The notes under the pieces were generated by a model. It was not told where the DNA came from. It did not search any database and saw nothing but the letters and a program-made list of their open reading frames with translations. Shown piece by piece: positions 47,022-54,620 of a stretch of 64,000 nucleotides of DNA (positions are counted from its first letter, which is position 1; every line of letters begins with the position of its first letter). The stretch comes from Actinomycetes bacterium. Lineage in GTDB: Bacteria; Actinomycetota; Actinomycetes; Nanopelagicales; Nanopelagicaceae. Both the position numbers and the translations under genes were made by a program. The stretch lies in assembly GCA_014190155.1 (NCBI GenBank), contig BJFY01000003.1:1-64000 (forward strand), written 5' to 3'.

Positions 47022-47201
47022 CTACTTCTTGATTAGGGCTACCGCTGCATGTAATACATCAGCGAGGTTTCTGGCTTCCTCTTGGTTTAACTCAACGACC
47101 AACCGGCCGCCACCTTCTAGCGGAATCCGCATAACCAAGCTACGAGCCTCTTTGGTAACTTCCATCGGACCATCACCAGTACGAGGTTTCATGGCTGCCA
47201 T
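47022..47201 (-). CDS. DUF3117 small conserved protein
   Basis: A 59-residue protein that is too short for a standard ORF filter but almost certainly real. Its start MAAMKPRTGDGPMEVTKEAR and the beta-hairpin RIPLEGGGRLVVELNQEEA match the highly conserved DUF3117 (Rv1211) of actinobacteria. AAGGAG lies about 9 bases upstream of the ATG at 47199-47201. The family has no known function; its strict conservation suggests a ribosome- or wall-related role. Its neighbours are a small sigma-4 protein and, convergently, nhaA. Confidence 0.92.
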   Translation of the reverse strand: MAAMKPRTGDGPMEVTKEARSLVMRIPLEGGGRLVVELNQEEARNLADVLHAAVALIKK

Positions 47202-47266
47202 TTATGGACTCCTTCAGGGCTGAAGCGGGAAAGATGTTCGCGCGTAGGTGGAGCATTATCGCGCAC

Positions 47267-47473
47267 TTATCGCGGTTGAGGGAAATCGAAAGGAATGCTC
47301 TGCTGTAGTCGGGCTTTCCCCGCAGCAAGAACCGTAATAATCGCCCGTTCTGGTACATGGAGCGTGGTCGCAATCTGGTGGGTGGTCATAGATTTCACAT
47401 AATGCAAGGAGAGCACAATTCGTTCCTCTTCAGGGAGGTTGGCAATTAATTCAGCCAGAGTTTGTGAGCTCAC
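47267..47473 (-). CDS. Free-standing sigma-70 region 4-like HTH protein
   Basis: A 68-residue protein. LAELIANLPEEERIVLSLHYVKSMTTHQIATTLHVPERAIITVLAAGKARL (shown as NLPEEERIVLSLHYV and TTHQIATTLHVPERAI) is a sigma region 4 helix-turn-helix, which in whole sigma factors binds the -35 box; regions 1-3 are missing. It could be an anti-sigma-like modulator or a small DNA-binding regulator. The start is GTG at 47473; TAATCT lies 8 bases upstream. A truncated sigma gene is possible, but no remnant of region 2 is visible upstream. Confidence 0.7.
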   Translation of the reverse strand: MSSQTLAELIANLPEEERIVLSLHYVKSMTTHQIATTLHVPERAIITVLAAGKARLQQSIPFDFPQPR

Positions 47474-47497
47474 ACTTGCAGAGATTACTAGGTTGCT

Positions 47498-47959
47498 TCA
47501 AGCAACGGAACGCGCAAAACGCCAAAGGGAGAACCTCACCGAGAGCAATATTCCTGGCCGGATTAACGCGAGCACTAAAGTCGGAGCTTCAATCTCCTCA
47601 TACCAATTAAAGCGAATCTTTTGATCAGAAATTTTAACTAGCTCGAATGTTCCCATTCCTTTTATAACTTTTCCAGTATGAACCACTTTGCAAAATGTTG
47701 GTGGTAGCCATTCCGTAATTTCCATCTCGTCTAGGATTCCCAATCGAGGAAAAGCATTTCTTTTTGTAATTGGAAAATTTTGCGGCGCAACTCCAGTAAA
47801 TGCAAAAATTTTGGTGCCGAGATGGTTAGTAGTTCGATGGCTCCAAACTTTGGTTAGTAACATCCATTTACTTTGGGCCTCCCAATTAGTTAATTCTTGC
47901 CAAACTTTCTCAATGTTGGAATTTATCTCGATGGTTACGGCAAATTTTGAAAGGTTCAT
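47498..47959 (-). CDS. SRPBCC/polyketide cyclase-like protein
   Basis: A 153-residue START-like protein. It begins with the VTIEINSNIEKVWQELTNWEAQSKWM strand-helix pattern (split as VTIEINSNIEKVWQELTNW), typical of SRPBCC domains that hold a hydrophobic ligand in a deep pocket, and ends in an amphipathic helix. The ligand is unknown. It lies 4 bases after the LOG gene and may be co-transcribed with it. Confidence 0.8.
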   Translation of the reverse strand: MNLSKFAVTIEINSNIEKVWQELTNWEAQSKWMLLTKVWSHRTTNHLGTKIFAFTGVAPQNFPITKRNAFPRLGILDEMEITEWLPPTFCKVVHTGKVIKGMGTFELVKISDQKIRFNWYEEIEAPTLVLALIRPGILLSVRFSLWRFARSVA

Positions 47960-47963
47960 TTGG

Positions 47964-48497
47964 CTACTTACTTATATGGGCAAGTGCATCAATAATTGAA
48001 TCGCTCCAAAATACCTGGTCATGCTGGCCTGGTTTCATAAAATGTTTTTCGGTTAAATCCGCAAGCGCTACCCGCAACGAGGCGTAACTTCCATTTGGAT
48101 CTATAACTGCAATAGGTTTTTGATGAAACCCCAAGTAGCGCCCAACCCAAATTTCAAAGAATTCTTCTAAAGTTCCGATGCCGCCGGGAAGCACTAGGAA
48201 TGCATCTGATAACTCTTCAATCTTTCCTTTGCGTTCGCGCATATCTTTGACCACCAGAAGTTCTTGGCTATCTTGATCAATAAATTCAATATTCATTAAT
48301 CGCTCTGGGATAACGCCAATGGTTTTGCCGCCGACTGAGCGCGCTCCTTGCGCAACGGTTCCCATTACTGAAATTTTTCCACCGCCCCAAACCAATTCAT
48401 TACCGCCTGATGCAATCGCAACACCTAGATCGAAACCCAGTTCGAGATTTTCCGGCGCCACTTTCTCCGATGATGAGCAATAAACCGCTATTCGCAC
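47964..48497 (-). CDS. LOG family nucleoside monophosphate phosphoribohydrolase
   Basis: A 177-residue Rossmann-fold protein of the LOG (TIGR00730) family. GGGKISVMGTVAQGA and PGGIGTLEEFFE are the phosphoribohydrolase motifs that cut the N-glycosidic bond of cytokinin- or AMP-like nucleotides. The start is GTG at 48495-48497 with TAGAGT six bases upstream; it is divergent from dapD, and the two -10 boxes are only 11 bases apart. Confidence 0.88.
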   Translation of the reverse strand: MRIAVYCSSSEKVAPENLELGFDLGVAIASGGNELVWGGGKISVMGTVAQGARSVGGKTIGVIPERLMNIEFIDQDSQELLVVKDMRERKGKIEELSDAFLVLPGGIGTLEEFFEIWVGRYLGFHQKPIAVIDPNGSYASLRVALADLTEKHFMKPGQHDQVFWSDSIIDALAHISK

Positions 48498-48503
48498 GGC
48501 GTA

Positions 48504-48509
48504 ACTCTA
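48504..48509 (-). promoter_or_regulatory. -10 box of the LOG gene, leaderless
   Basis: TAGAGT, six bases (TACGCC), then GTG at 48497. It faces the dapD box at 48521-48526 with 11 bases between. Confidence 0.6.
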
Positions 48510-48520
48510 GTCAGAATTGG

Positions 48521-48526
48521 TAGCGT
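48521..48526 (+). promoter_or_regulatory. -10 box of dapD, leaderless
   Basis: TAGCGT, six bases (TCTCAC), then ATG at 48533. The -35 region would fall inside the LOG promoter and start codon. Confidence 0.6.
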
Positions 48527-48532
48527 TCTCAC

Positions 48533-49459
48533 ATGAGCGAAAAAGCATTTGGATATGGCGTTGCCACCCGCGCTGCTGATGGCGTGGTTTTAGATGTCTC
48601 ATTCCATAGTATGGGTCTCGGCACACTAACCGGGAAACATGAGCGAGATCTATCAGCGGCAGCGCTGCAAGCAAATGCAAAAATTCGTAGAGTTGAATTA
48701 GAGAATGTTTATTGCGAGATTGAACTTGCAACCCCTCCTAAAGATGCGGTTGATGCATATTTACGACTCCATCTACTCTCTAATCGATTGGTAAAACCAC
48801 ATGGACAATCGCTAGAAGGAATTTTTGGAATTCTGGCAAATGTAATTTGGACCTCTGCTGGCCCTTGCGCACTCACAGATTTTACCGAAGTGCGCGAAGC
48901 TTTAAGGAATCATTATGGCCACATAACCATTTATGGCGTAGATAAATTTCCAAGAATGGTTGATTACGTAATCCCAGATGGGATTCGGATTGCCGATGCC
49001 GATCGAGTTCGACTTGGCGCATATTTATCATCTGGCACAACGGTTATGCATGAAGGATTTGTTAATTTCAACGCCGGCACCCTTGGAACTTCAATGGTTG
49101 AAGGTCGGATTTCTGCAGGAGTTGTGGTTGGTGATGGCAGCGATATTGGCGGTGGCGCCTCAATTATGGGCACGCTTAGCGGTGGTGGTAAAGAAGTTAT
49201 TTCTATTGGTAAAAAATGTTTATTAGGTGCTAATTCTGGAGTTGGAATTTCACTTGGTGATGATTGCGTTGTTGAATCTGGCGTTTACATTACCGCTGGC
49301 TCGATAATTTCACTGCCAGATGGCGCAACCGTGAAAGCTCGCGAACTATCCGGAGCAACCGGGCTGCTCTTTAGACGAAATTCCAAAAGCGGTGCGCTCG
49401 AAGCTCTGCCTAGAACCGGTACTTGGGGCGGGCTAAATTCAGTTCTGCATAAGAACTAA
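48533..49459 (+). CDS. dapD: Tetrahydrodipicolinate N-succinyltransferase, actinobacterial type
   Basis: A 308-residue enzyme of lysine/diaminopimelate synthesis that succinylates tetrahydrodipicolinate. The N-terminal half is specific to the actinobacterial group; the C-terminal half is a left-handed beta helix with MVEGRISAGVVVGDGSDIGG, GANSGVGISLGDDC and ITAGSIISLP. The Glu in VMHEGFVNFNAG is expected near the active site. The product is used by DapC, also encoded in this window. It ends right before the SpoIID stop. Confidence 0.95.
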   Translation: MSEKAFGYGVATRAADGVVLDVSFHSMGLGTLTGKHERDLSAAALQANAKIRRVELENVYCEIELATPPKDAVDAYLRLHLLSNRLVKPHGQSLEGIFGILANVIWTSAGPCALTDFTEVREALRNHYGHITIYGVDKFPRMVDYVIPDGIRIADADRVRLGAYLSSGTTVMHEGFVNFNAGTLGTSMVEGRISAGVVVGDGSDIGGGASIMGTLSGGGKEVISIGKKCLLGANSGVGISLGDDCVVESGVYITAGSIISLPDGATVKARELSGATGLLFRRNSKSGALEALPRTGTWGGLNSVLHKN

Positions 49460-50797
49460 TTAACAGAGATTTCGCTGATAAATAAATTTCGAATCTGGAA
49501 AAACGCAAACATCAGCCAGCTCTTCGATTTCAGCTGGAGTTGGCAGCGCAAACCACGTAGAGGGAAGCTTGGTTTTAGAGCGGAAAACTTCGCCCGAAAT
49601 CACTGAACTCTTACCGGAACTTGAAATGGCCGCTATGGTGCGAACACTACCCGTCTTAGTTCTGCCTAATATTTGATACGAGATCACATCCGATAATCCA
49701 AATGCTGCAGCCATAACTTGTTGCGAAATATCGCGCTGCCAATTGAAATAACGCGGATTTATTTTTGCATCTTTACTCCAAGGATCTGGAACTCCAGTCA
49801 AATATGGAATTGTGCCACCCCAGACTTCTGTCACATTTTGAGTCGTTCCAGCACTCGATGAGAAAAAATAAGTTGCTGCGACTTTACCGTTAAAGGTCAC
49901 AATTAAAGAAGTATTTGAATCTGAATTAGTTCTAGTGACTGCGGCTTTCCACACCGTCCCATAAATTGCTTCAATTTCTTTAGCATAACCAACAAAATTT
50001 TGATCGGAAGTGGTTGCATAAACATTACAATCGCAATCTTTTTTAACTGAGTTTATTTTGTTGAGCGCATATGTTCTAGATGCGATTGCTTGCGCTTCTA
50101 GCGCAGCAGCTGGCCAAGATGATGGAACTTCACCAATCCCCCACAAATACTCGTCATGCAATCTTAAAGAATTTGTGATTTCCATTTTTGGACCAGCGCT
50201 TGTTTGGAGCAGCTTCAAATTAATTTGACCATACTTCAATTGAAAAGTTTGATTAGCAATTTTTGAGGCTACGGCTGCTTCTGGACTCCATCGCAAAGTC
50301 CAACTTGTTTCCCCAGAAATTGCTGCAAATTTCGTGGTTGGTGAAGTTAATTGCGGAATTATTGAATTTCCAAAAACTAAAAAACTGACTTTAATATCGC
50401 GGAGATAGCTACCTATTTCGAGACCAGGCACACCTACAGGTAGATCGCCTCTAAGCAATTGGAAGCTGCCAACTTCTTTTAGAAGCGCAAACTCACTTGT
50501 ACTTTGTAAATGCCCGATATTTACTCGAATTGTTTGGGTATCGCTTTGTGAAGTTACTGCGGTCCCGGGATAGTAATAATTTAAGATCTCGATTGCGCTC
50601 TTACCTTCCAGCGCTTGACCTCTAGCGCCGATTTGGCTCATCCCAACGCCATGGCCATAGCCAGATCCATTGAAAGTAAATGTTGCTGGGGTTTCTTCGG
50701 CAAAAGTGGGCGTGGTAATTAAAATGGAAGTTACAAAAAGCAAAGTGATCAAGTAGACGAGAGATTTAAACTCTCGCTTGGTTCTATACATCCTCAT
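49460..50797 (-). CDS. SpoIID/LytB-domain exported protein
   Basis: A 445-residue secreted protein with an N-terminal signal-like helix (about 13-33). The SpoIID domain begins with SGYGHGVGMSQIGARGQALEGKSAIEILNYYYPGT (core GHGVGMSQIGARGQ) and has the ASRTYAL block and the FNGKVAATYFFSSSAGTTQN motif. SpoIID proteins are lytic glycosidases of peptidoglycan or glycan-binding parts. ATG 50797 or 50791 both lie inside the ABC gene, a 14-base overlap. Its place in a glycan export cluster suggests wall remodelling for glycan attachment. Confidence 0.88.
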   Translation of the reverse strand: MRMYRTKREFKSLVYLITLLFVTSILITTPTFAEETPATFTFNGSGYGHGVGMSQIGARGQALEGKSAIEILNYYYPGTAVTSQSDTQTIRVNIGHLQSTSEFALLKEVGSFQLLRGDLPVGVPGLEIGSYLRDIKVSFLVFGNSIIPQLTSPTTKFAAISGETSWTLRWSPEAAVASKIANQTFQLKYGQINLKLLQTSAGPKMEITNSLRLHDEYLWGIGEVPSSWPAAALEAQAIASRTYALNKINSVKKDCDCNVYATTSDQNFVGYAKEIEAIYGTVWKAAVTRTNSDSNTSLIVTFNGKVAATYFFSSSAGTTQNVTEVWGGTIPYLTGVPDPWSKDAKINPRYFNWQRDISQQVMAAAFGLSDVISYQILGRTKTGSVRTIAAISSSGKSSVISGEVFRSKTKLPSTWFALPTPAEIEELADVCVFPDSKFIYQRNLC

Positions 50798-51593
50798 CGA
50801 TCATCGGGCTGCTACCCACTTCTAAGAATTTCTTATAAGCAGCCACTACCGATACTGGATCACCTTTTTGGATTAGCTTTCCCTTATTTAACCAAATAAC
50901 TTCATTACAAACTTCTTCAATTGTGGCTAACGCATGGCTCACTAAAATCAGCGCACGATTGTGACCGCGAAGTTCTTTTACACGATTAAGCGACTTCATC
51001 TTAAAATGTGCATCGCCGGTACTTAAAGCTTCATCAATAATTAAAATATCGGGCTCAACCGTTACGGCAACCGCGAATGCTAATCGCGCATACATGCCAG
51101 AGGAGTATGTGCGCATCGGAGCATCGATAACTTCTCGAAGTTCAGCAAAATCCACTATCTCATCAAATTTATTATTAATATCCGATCTAGATAACCCAGC
51201 TGCGAGTCCGCCAAGAATTACGTTATCGCGACCAGTCATCTCTTGGCTAAATCCAACGCCCAGTGCCAGCAAGGTACTAACAGATCCATAAAGTTCAATC
51301 CGGCCAGTGGTTGGGGGCAAAATTCCAGAAATACTCCGCATAAGCGTGGATTTTCCAGCGCCGTTGGCTCCGACAACTCCTAAAACTGAGCCATATGAAA
51401 CATCTAAGTTGAAATCTTGCACTGCATTAACTATTCGCGTCTGTTTATTTCCAGAACTAAATTGCAGAAGTCGATTCTTTAAAGTTGGCCGCTTTTCTAG
51501 CGTTGTTTTATAAACCACGTTGAGACTTTTAATTGAAACTGCGACTTCGCCGCGGTTATGTGAGTTCAAATTAGATGCGGACAGCGAACTCAC
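50784..51593 (-). CDS. ABC exporter ATPase (Wzt/TagH-like)
   Basis: A 269-residue nucleotide-binding subunit. Walker A is GANGAGKST, the signature YSSGMYARLAFAV and Walker B ILIIDEAL; VYKTTLEKRPTLKNRLL is a typical N-terminus of the TagH/Wzt group that exports O-antigen or teichoic acid-like glycans. No C-terminal glycan-binding domain is present. The frame is open to 51638; GTG 51593, behind AGGGA but very close, or TTG 51569 are possible starts. It overlaps the permease gene end, so the two are co-translated. Confidence 0.9.
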   Translation of the reverse strand: MSSLSASNLNSHNRGEVAVSIKSLNVVYKTTLEKRPTLKNRLLQFSSGNKQTRIVNAVQDFNLDVSYGSVLGVVGANGAGKSTLMRSISGILPPTTGRIELYGSVSTLLALGVGFSQEMTGRDNVILGGLAAGLSRSDINNKFDEIVDFAELREVIDAPMRTYSSGMYARLAFAVAVTVEPDILIIDEALSTGDAHFKMKSLNRVKELRGHNRALILVSHALATIEEVCNEVIWLNKGKLIQKGDPVSVVAAYKKFLEVGSSPMIDEDV

Positions 51594-52395
51594 GCTCCCT
51601 AGACAAAAAAAGATAGGAACTGATGGCGAGCAATGCAAGTGTCCAGATTAGAGATTGAAATACATCGGTGGCGAACGGCAATTCACCTTTAACCATTACA
51701 CGGGACCAAGAATCTAGCATTGGGTATAGCGGATTTATAGTTTTTAAAATACTCAACTTTTCAGTAAGCGCGGAAGACTCATACAAGACTGGTGATAAAT
51801 ATAAGAGAGTTCGAGTCAAATAAGGCAATAGATTTTGGGTATCTCGGAAATATACATTTATGCATGAAAATAGAATTGCACAAGCTAGCGAAAAAATATA
51901 AAAAATAAAGATAAGTGGGATTGCCCAAAATAGCGCAGGAGTAATTGGTAATCCAAGAATTATGTGGATTGCAAAAAGCACGATCAGGGTAGGAATAAAC
52001 TTAAATAGTGCAACTACTGATGCAGCTATTGGCAACATAATTCGTGGAAATGCTGAGTTAAGAATTAGACGGCCACCCGCAGTTATTGACTTAGCGCCCG
52101 CAGTTATTGAATTTGTAATCATATAAAAAGCAAACAGCCCCGCAGTTAAATGTGCATACCTAGTGGAGTCTGTATGACCACTTATAATGATGATCAATAG
52201 GAAATAAACCGCAGAGAGTAGAAGTGGATTTAACACCAACCATATTTGGCCTAGTGGCGAACCGAAATTTTGCCGACGTAATTCAGATTTAGCGAATTCC
52301 GCGATGAATGCCCGCCGACCGAAGAGCTGCTTTGTATATTTCTTTAGCGGCGGCAAACCTCGATGGAATGGCTCGAAAACATCAATCGCGCTCAT
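51571..52395 (-). CDS. ABC-2 type permease (Wzm/TagG-like)
   Basis: A 274-residue membrane protein with about six helices and the ABC-2 features LVLNPLLLSAVYFLLIIIIS (shown as LVLNPLLLSAVYFLL), INVYFRDTQNLLPYL and SPVLYESSALTEKL. It pairs with the ATPase to export a lipid-linked glycan. The N-terminal amphipathic segment (FHRGLPPLKKYTKQLFGRR) matches the Wzm/TagG group. The glycan type is unknown. Confidence 0.9.
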   Translation of the reverse strand: MSAIDVFEPFHRGLPPLKKYTKQLFGRRAFIAEFAKSELRRQNFGSPLGQIWLVLNPLLLSAVYFLLIIIISGHTDSTRYAHLTAGLFAFYMITNSITAGAKSITAGGRLILNSAFPRIMLPIAASVVALFKFIPTLIVLFAIHIILGLPITPALFWAIPLIFIFYIFSLACAILFSCINVYFRDTQNLLPYLTRTLLYLSPVLYESSALTEKLSILKTINPLYPMLDSWSRVMVKGELPFATDVFQSLIWTLALLAISSYLFLSREREFAVRI

Positions 52396-52455
52396 AATCT
52401 GTAGCTTTCTCCAAAATCTCTCTGTTGAAAGATTACCTTACTTATATTAGAGCAT

Positions 52456-53454
52456 TCAGGACATTAGCTTACGAGGCGAGGAGATAAATCCCCAACCCCA
52501 AGACATATGCATTGCAATCAGAATAAAGGGTAATCGAATTCGTTCTCGCCAATTTTTTCCGATAAATAACCCACCCAAAGTAACTAACGTTAAATATCCT
52601 AAAACTGGAATTAGAAATATGTAGTGAATTATTAAGCCGCAACTAAGTGAGAAAAAATTGATTAAAAAAGTGATTGGTGCCGCTAAATATCGAGCGCTCA
52701 CCGTTTCTGGATAAGAGCGGGCAACAGCTCTTCGCCATCTGCCATATTCAAAATATTGCCGTGCTAGTTTTCGAATATCGGGGCGAGGCCGATAAGTAAC
52801 AACTAAGCGCGGATCAAACCAAATTGCACCGCCTGCTTTACGCAACCGATAATTCATTTCCCAATCTTGCGCTCTGGTAAATCGCTCATCAAATCCTCCG
52901 ATACTAAGGAGTGCGCTTTTCTTAAATACGCCAAGATAAACGGTGTCGGCTGGACCAGATTTTCCACCAGTGTGGAATTTTGAGGGCCCAACTCCAATTA
53001 CTGAACGCATAGCGCGCGCTGTTGCTTTTTGAAAATTAGTAATTCCGACAGCGGCCATGATGCCGCCAACATTTACTGCGCCAGTTTTTTCCATAGTTTC
53101 AACGGCATCGGCAATATAAGTTTTATCAATTTCAGAATGACCGTCAATTCGAACGATGATTTCAAAACGAGCTTTTGCAATTGCTAAATTAAGACCATCA
53201 GGAGTTCTCCCGGAAGGATTTTCTACCATCGTTACTCGAGAATCTTGGCGCAAAATTTCGCGGGCAATTTCAACTGTGCCATCATGCGATGGCCCAATTG
53301 CCATAATCACTTCGATTTCGCCTTGATAACTCTGTGAAAGTATTGTGGCGATCGATTGTTTGAGGTGCATCGCTTCATTCAATACTGGTAAAACCACAGA
53401 TACTGCGGGAAATTTAGAGTGCGCAGTTTCACCTGCGCGAATTGGGCTTGTCAT
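52456..53454 (-). CDS. Family 2 glycosyltransferase, membrane-associated
   Basis: A 332-residue enzyme. The GT-A fold starts VSVVLPVLNEAMHLKQSI and has the metal motif in VRIDGHSEIDK and the acceptor motif RAQDWEMNYRLRKAG; two or three C-terminal hydrophobic helices (about 248-310) anchor it to the membrane. It is similar to succinoglycan/exopolysaccharide transferases (ExoA-like). The minus-strand TACGGT about 9 bases before the ATG may be its promoter. It adds one sugar in the glycan made by this cluster. Confidence 0.9.
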   Translation of the reverse strand: MTSPIRAGETAHSKFPAVSVVLPVLNEAMHLKQSIATILSQSYQGEIEVIMAIGPSHDGTVEIAREILRQDSRVTMVENPSGRTPDGLNLAIAKARFEIIVRIDGHSEIDKTYIADAVETMEKTGAVNVGGIMAAVGITNFQKATARAMRSVIGVGPSKFHTGGKSGPADTVYLGVFKKSALLSIGGFDERFTRAQDWEMNYRLRKAGGAIWFDPRLVVTYRPRPDIRKLARQYFEYGRWRRAVARSYPETVSARYLAAPITFLINFFSLSCGLIIHYIFLIPVLGYLTLVTLGGLFIGKNWRERIRLPFILIAMHMSWGWGFISSPRKLMS

Positions 53455-53478
53455 AGCCCCTAAACCGTATCGCCCAAT

Positions 53479-53484
53479 TACGCT
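53479..53484 (+). promoter_or_regulatory. -10 box of the LCP gene, leaderless
   Basis: TACGCT, six bases (ACGACG), then GTG at 53491. This fixes the GTG as the probable start. Confidence 0.6.
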
Positions 53485-53490
53485 ACGACG

Positions 53491-54588
53491 GTGAAATCAA
53501 CGCGGGCAATTCGGTTTTTTACCATCCTCTCTATCGCTATTGTCGCGATTTCCACTATCGCTACTTTTGGACTTGGCAGGATTACCGCATCGATAAATCG
53601 TGTTGATGCATTCGGTGGGTTAGGAAATCGTCCTGGAAAATCATCTTCGGCAGTTAATTATCTTTTAGTTGGTTCGGATACTCGAGAAGGTTTAACTAAA
53701 ACCCAACTTAAAAAGCTCCGAGTCGGCAGCGTTAAGACTGCTGCCGGTAAACGCTCCGACACAATGTTGTTGGTTCATATCTCTACGAAGCGCGATAAAG
53801 CGGTATTGATCTCAATTCCGCGCGATACTTTTGCCCGTATTCCTAGCTATACCGATAGCTCTGGCAAAATTCATGCTTCGGTCTACTCAAAAATTAACTC
53901 AGCATTTAATTGGGGCGGCGCACCACTTTTAATTCAAACTATTGAAGAGATGACCACACTTCGAATAGACCATTATGTAGAAGTAAATTTTGCAGGCTTC
54001 GCTCAAATGATTGATGCGCTCGGTGGCATTCAAGTTTGCTCCAAAGTAGATATTAATGATCCAAAGAGCCACTTGATTATGAGTGCAGGCGTGCATACTC
54101 TTGATGGCATTGAATCGCTTAAATATGTTCGCACAAGAGACTTTGATGGCATGGGCGATTTAGGTCGAATGCAACGACAACAACAATTTATGAGCGCAGT
54201 ACTTAGGAAAGCTACAAGTGCGGGTGTGCTGCTAAATCCAATTAAACTTGTGAGCTTTTTAAATTCTGCGTTGGCTTCGGTCACAACTGATGAAGCGCTA
54301 AATAAAGGTGACCTGCTAACTCTTGGCAAACAATTAAGGAATCTATCGGCAGCAAAAGTTAGAACATTGACGGTGCCATTAAAGTTTTATAATTACAGCG
54401 CCCATGGTGTGACATCCGCAGTGTTGTGGGATCCAGTACTAGCTCCGGAATTATGGCAACGGTTAAAAGAGGATCAAGCGATAATTGATGAGATCAAGCC
54501 CTCAGCTTCGCCATCGGCATCACCTGAAGTTGTAGATAAGTTTAAGACTCGGACCGCTGAAGAAAACCCATGCGGGTCGCTCAAGTAA
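53491..54588 (+). CDS. LytR-CpsA-Psr (LCP) family glycopolymer ligase
   Basis: A 365-residue membrane protein with one N-terminal helix (about 9-30) and an extracytoplasmic LCP domain: YLLVGSDTREG, RSDTMLLVHIS, SIPRDTF, and EMTTLRIDHYVEVNFAGF plus KYVRTRDFDGMGDLGRMQRQQQF (split as VRTRDFDGMGDLGRMQRQ). The acidic and Arg residues bind the pyrophosphate of lipid-linked glycans. It would attach surface glycans to peptidoglycan. The start is GTG with a leaderless -10 box. The Ser/Pro-rich tail (PSASPSASPE) is a spacer. Next to ugd and the ABC exporter. Confidence 0.93.
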   Translation: MKSTRAIRFFTILSIAIVAISTIATFGLGRITASINRVDAFGGLGNRPGKSSSAVNYLLVGSDTREGLTKTQLKKLRVGSVKTAAGKRSDTMLLVHISTKRDKAVLISIPRDTFARIPSYTDSSGKIHASVYSKINSAFNWGGAPLLIQTIEEMTTLRIDHYVEVNFAGFAQMIDALGGIQVCSKVDINDPKSHLIMSAGVHTLDGIESLKYVRTRDFDGMGDLGRMQRQQQFMSAVLRKATSAGVLLNPIKLVSFLNSALASVTTDEALNKGDLLTLGKQLRNLSAAKVRTLTVPLKFYNYSAHGVTSAVLWDPVLAPELWQRLKEDQAIIDEIKPSASPSASPEVVDKFKTRTAEENPCGSLK

Positions 54589-54620
54589 ACTGACTAGCGA
54601 CAATCGAGGGAGAAAAACGC

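Noticed and set aside
47029-47223. Plus-strand open frame over the DUF3117 gene
   Set aside because: The minus strand encodes an exact DUF3117 pattern with a ribosome site, so this frame is a shadow.
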